Source: Bremerella sp. P1 (GTDB lineage Bacteria > Planctomycetota > Planctomycetia > Pirellulales > Pirellulaceae). From it: 64,000 bases of DNA. The translations under genes and the position numbers were made by a program. Of this stretch, positions 63,381 to 64,000 are shown in pieces (the first letter of the stretch is position 1; every line of letters begins with the position of its first letter). Under the pieces are notes generated by a model. It worked only from the letters and a program-made list of their open reading frames with translations. It did no database searches and was not told where the DNA came from. The stretch covers positions 186,001-250,000 of the forward strand of contig NZ_CP118164.1 in assembly GCF_028748185.1 (NCBI RefSeq), in the 5' to 3' direction.

Positions 63381-64000
63381 ATGCAAACCTTTCGCTGCCA
63401 ATGCGGACATAAGTTGTTCTTTGGAAGCTCTTTCTGTGTTTCTTGTCACGAGACCGTCGGCATGTGCCCCACTTGCCGCCAGGTGACCGCGTTAAAGTCG
63501 CTGGGTGATGACACCTGGCAGTGCACCAACCAGACGTGCGGACAGCAGGTGAAACTCTGCCGAAATCGCGTCGACCACAAGGCCTGCAACTGTACCGTCG
63601 CCATCGAAGAGAATGACCAGGTGCTCTGCACCTATTGTCGCTTGAACCAGGTCATCCCCGATCTGTCGATCGACGGCAACCTGGTGAAGTGGCGTCGCCT
63701 GGAAGCCGCCAAACGACGTGCACTGTATGGCGTCGAATCGAATGGCTTACCGATCGGCGATCCGAGCCGCAATGACTTCTTGCCCCTCAAGTTTGAGTTC
63801 AAAGAAGATGACCCGCATCCCGTTTCGACTGGGCACGCGTCTGGCCTGATCACGATCAATCTGAAAGAAGCCGATAGCGTCAAGCGAGAACAAACGCGAG
63901 TCGAGTTCGGCGAACCCCAACGTACGCTCGTCGGCCATTTCCGGCACGAACTGGGGCACTACTACTGGGACATGCTGGTCGAGCCTGCCAAGTTGGAGGC
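63381..64000 (+). CDS. Zinc-ribbon putative metallopeptidase (3' end outside window)
   Basis: ATG 63381 opens a frame that runs off the right edge (206 codons visible). The N-terminus holds several CxxC zinc-ribbon knuckles: CQCGHK, CVSC, CPTC, CTYC. Further on come 'SGLITINLKEADSVKREQTR' and the gluzincin motif FRHELGHYYWD (HExxH). This matches the COG4307 'putative zinc-binding metallopeptidase' family, of unknown substrate, cytoplasmic. The catalytic Glu after the HExxH helix is out of view. Confidence 0.85.
   Translation, partial: MQTFRCQCGHKLFFGSSFCVSCHETVGMCPTCRQVTALKSLGDDTWQCTNQTCGQQVKLCRNRVDHKACNCTVAIEENDQVLCTYCRLNQVIPDLSIDGNLVKWRRLEAAKRRALYGVESNGLPIGDPSRNDFLPLKFEFKEDDPHPVSTGHASGLITINLKEADSVKREQTRVEFGEPQRTLVGHFRHELGHYYWDMLVEPAKLE

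Overview
The window comes from a planctomycete, most likely of the Pirellulaceae (Blastopirellula/Bremerella-like). This is inferred from gene content: a DUF1559 prepilin-like protein, a secreted sulfatase, small GC-lipobox lipoproteins, a Tad pilus with an enlarged CpaB, MoxR/DUF58/transglutaminase genes, and an AAA/DUF1257/DUF2997 cluster next to serine recombinases. No rRNA, tRNA or CRISPR array was recognised.

Chromosomal backbone. The left 2.9 kb holds the end of a secretin gene, a TPR lipoprotein and a tRNA-queuosine mannosyltransferase-like glycosyltransferase, followed by the first 38 codons of a sulfatase. The right 4 kb holds the rest of a sulfatase, typA/bipA, and the start of a zinc-ribbon metallopeptidase. 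The two sulfatase pieces meet at a 25-bp perfect direct repeat (2881-2905 and 59896-59920). Joining them across the repeat rebuilds a normal signal-peptide sulfatase. Everything between is therefore read as one ~57 kb integrated element. Two tandem tyrosine recombinases and an excisionase-like HTH gene lie at its right end. The element supplies a new start, ribosome-binding site and signal peptide that re-create an intact sulfatase at the right junction.

The island, left to right. (i) 3.5-10.7 kb: a signal-peptide cysteine-peptidase-like/acyl-CoA dehydrogenase fusion, a PD-(D/E)xK nuclease and a RloC/PrrC-like zinc-hook ATPase (defence-like). (ii) 11.4-14.0 kb: a large serine recombinase. (iii) 14.2-31.5 kb, all minus strand: a metal-homeostasis region. 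A nine-gene, largely translationally coupled operon runs DUF58, inactive transglutaminase, MoxR, COG0701 permease, three SPFH proteins, a CPG-type P1B ATPase and a NicO transporter. Beside it are a COG0523 GTPase operon and His-rich secreted proteins. Perfect TGCAA-N5-TTGCA palindromes precede two of these units and suggest a shared metal-sensing repressor. (iv) 31.7-33.8 kb: DUF1559 prepilin-like protein, lipoprotein and a second His-rich protein. (v) 34.2-47.1 kb: a complete Tad/Flp pilus locus. (vi) 47.3-52.3 kb, minus strand: a compact cassette of a Ycf46-like AAA+ ATPase, TOPRIM protein, DUF1257, DUF2997, a DUF3150-like protein and four tiny proteins, punctuated by terminators. (vii) 52.4-57.1 kb: a second serine recombinase, five copies of a fixed-length 29-bp motif, a winged-helix protein and the excisionase-like gene.

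No relaxase, type IV secretion or phage structural genes were recognised, so the island looks integrative but not self-transmissible. The strongest candidates for something undescribed are the gene-restoring integration into a sulfatase, the AAA/TOPRIM/DUF1257/DUF2997 cassette, and the nine-gene metal/SPFH operon.
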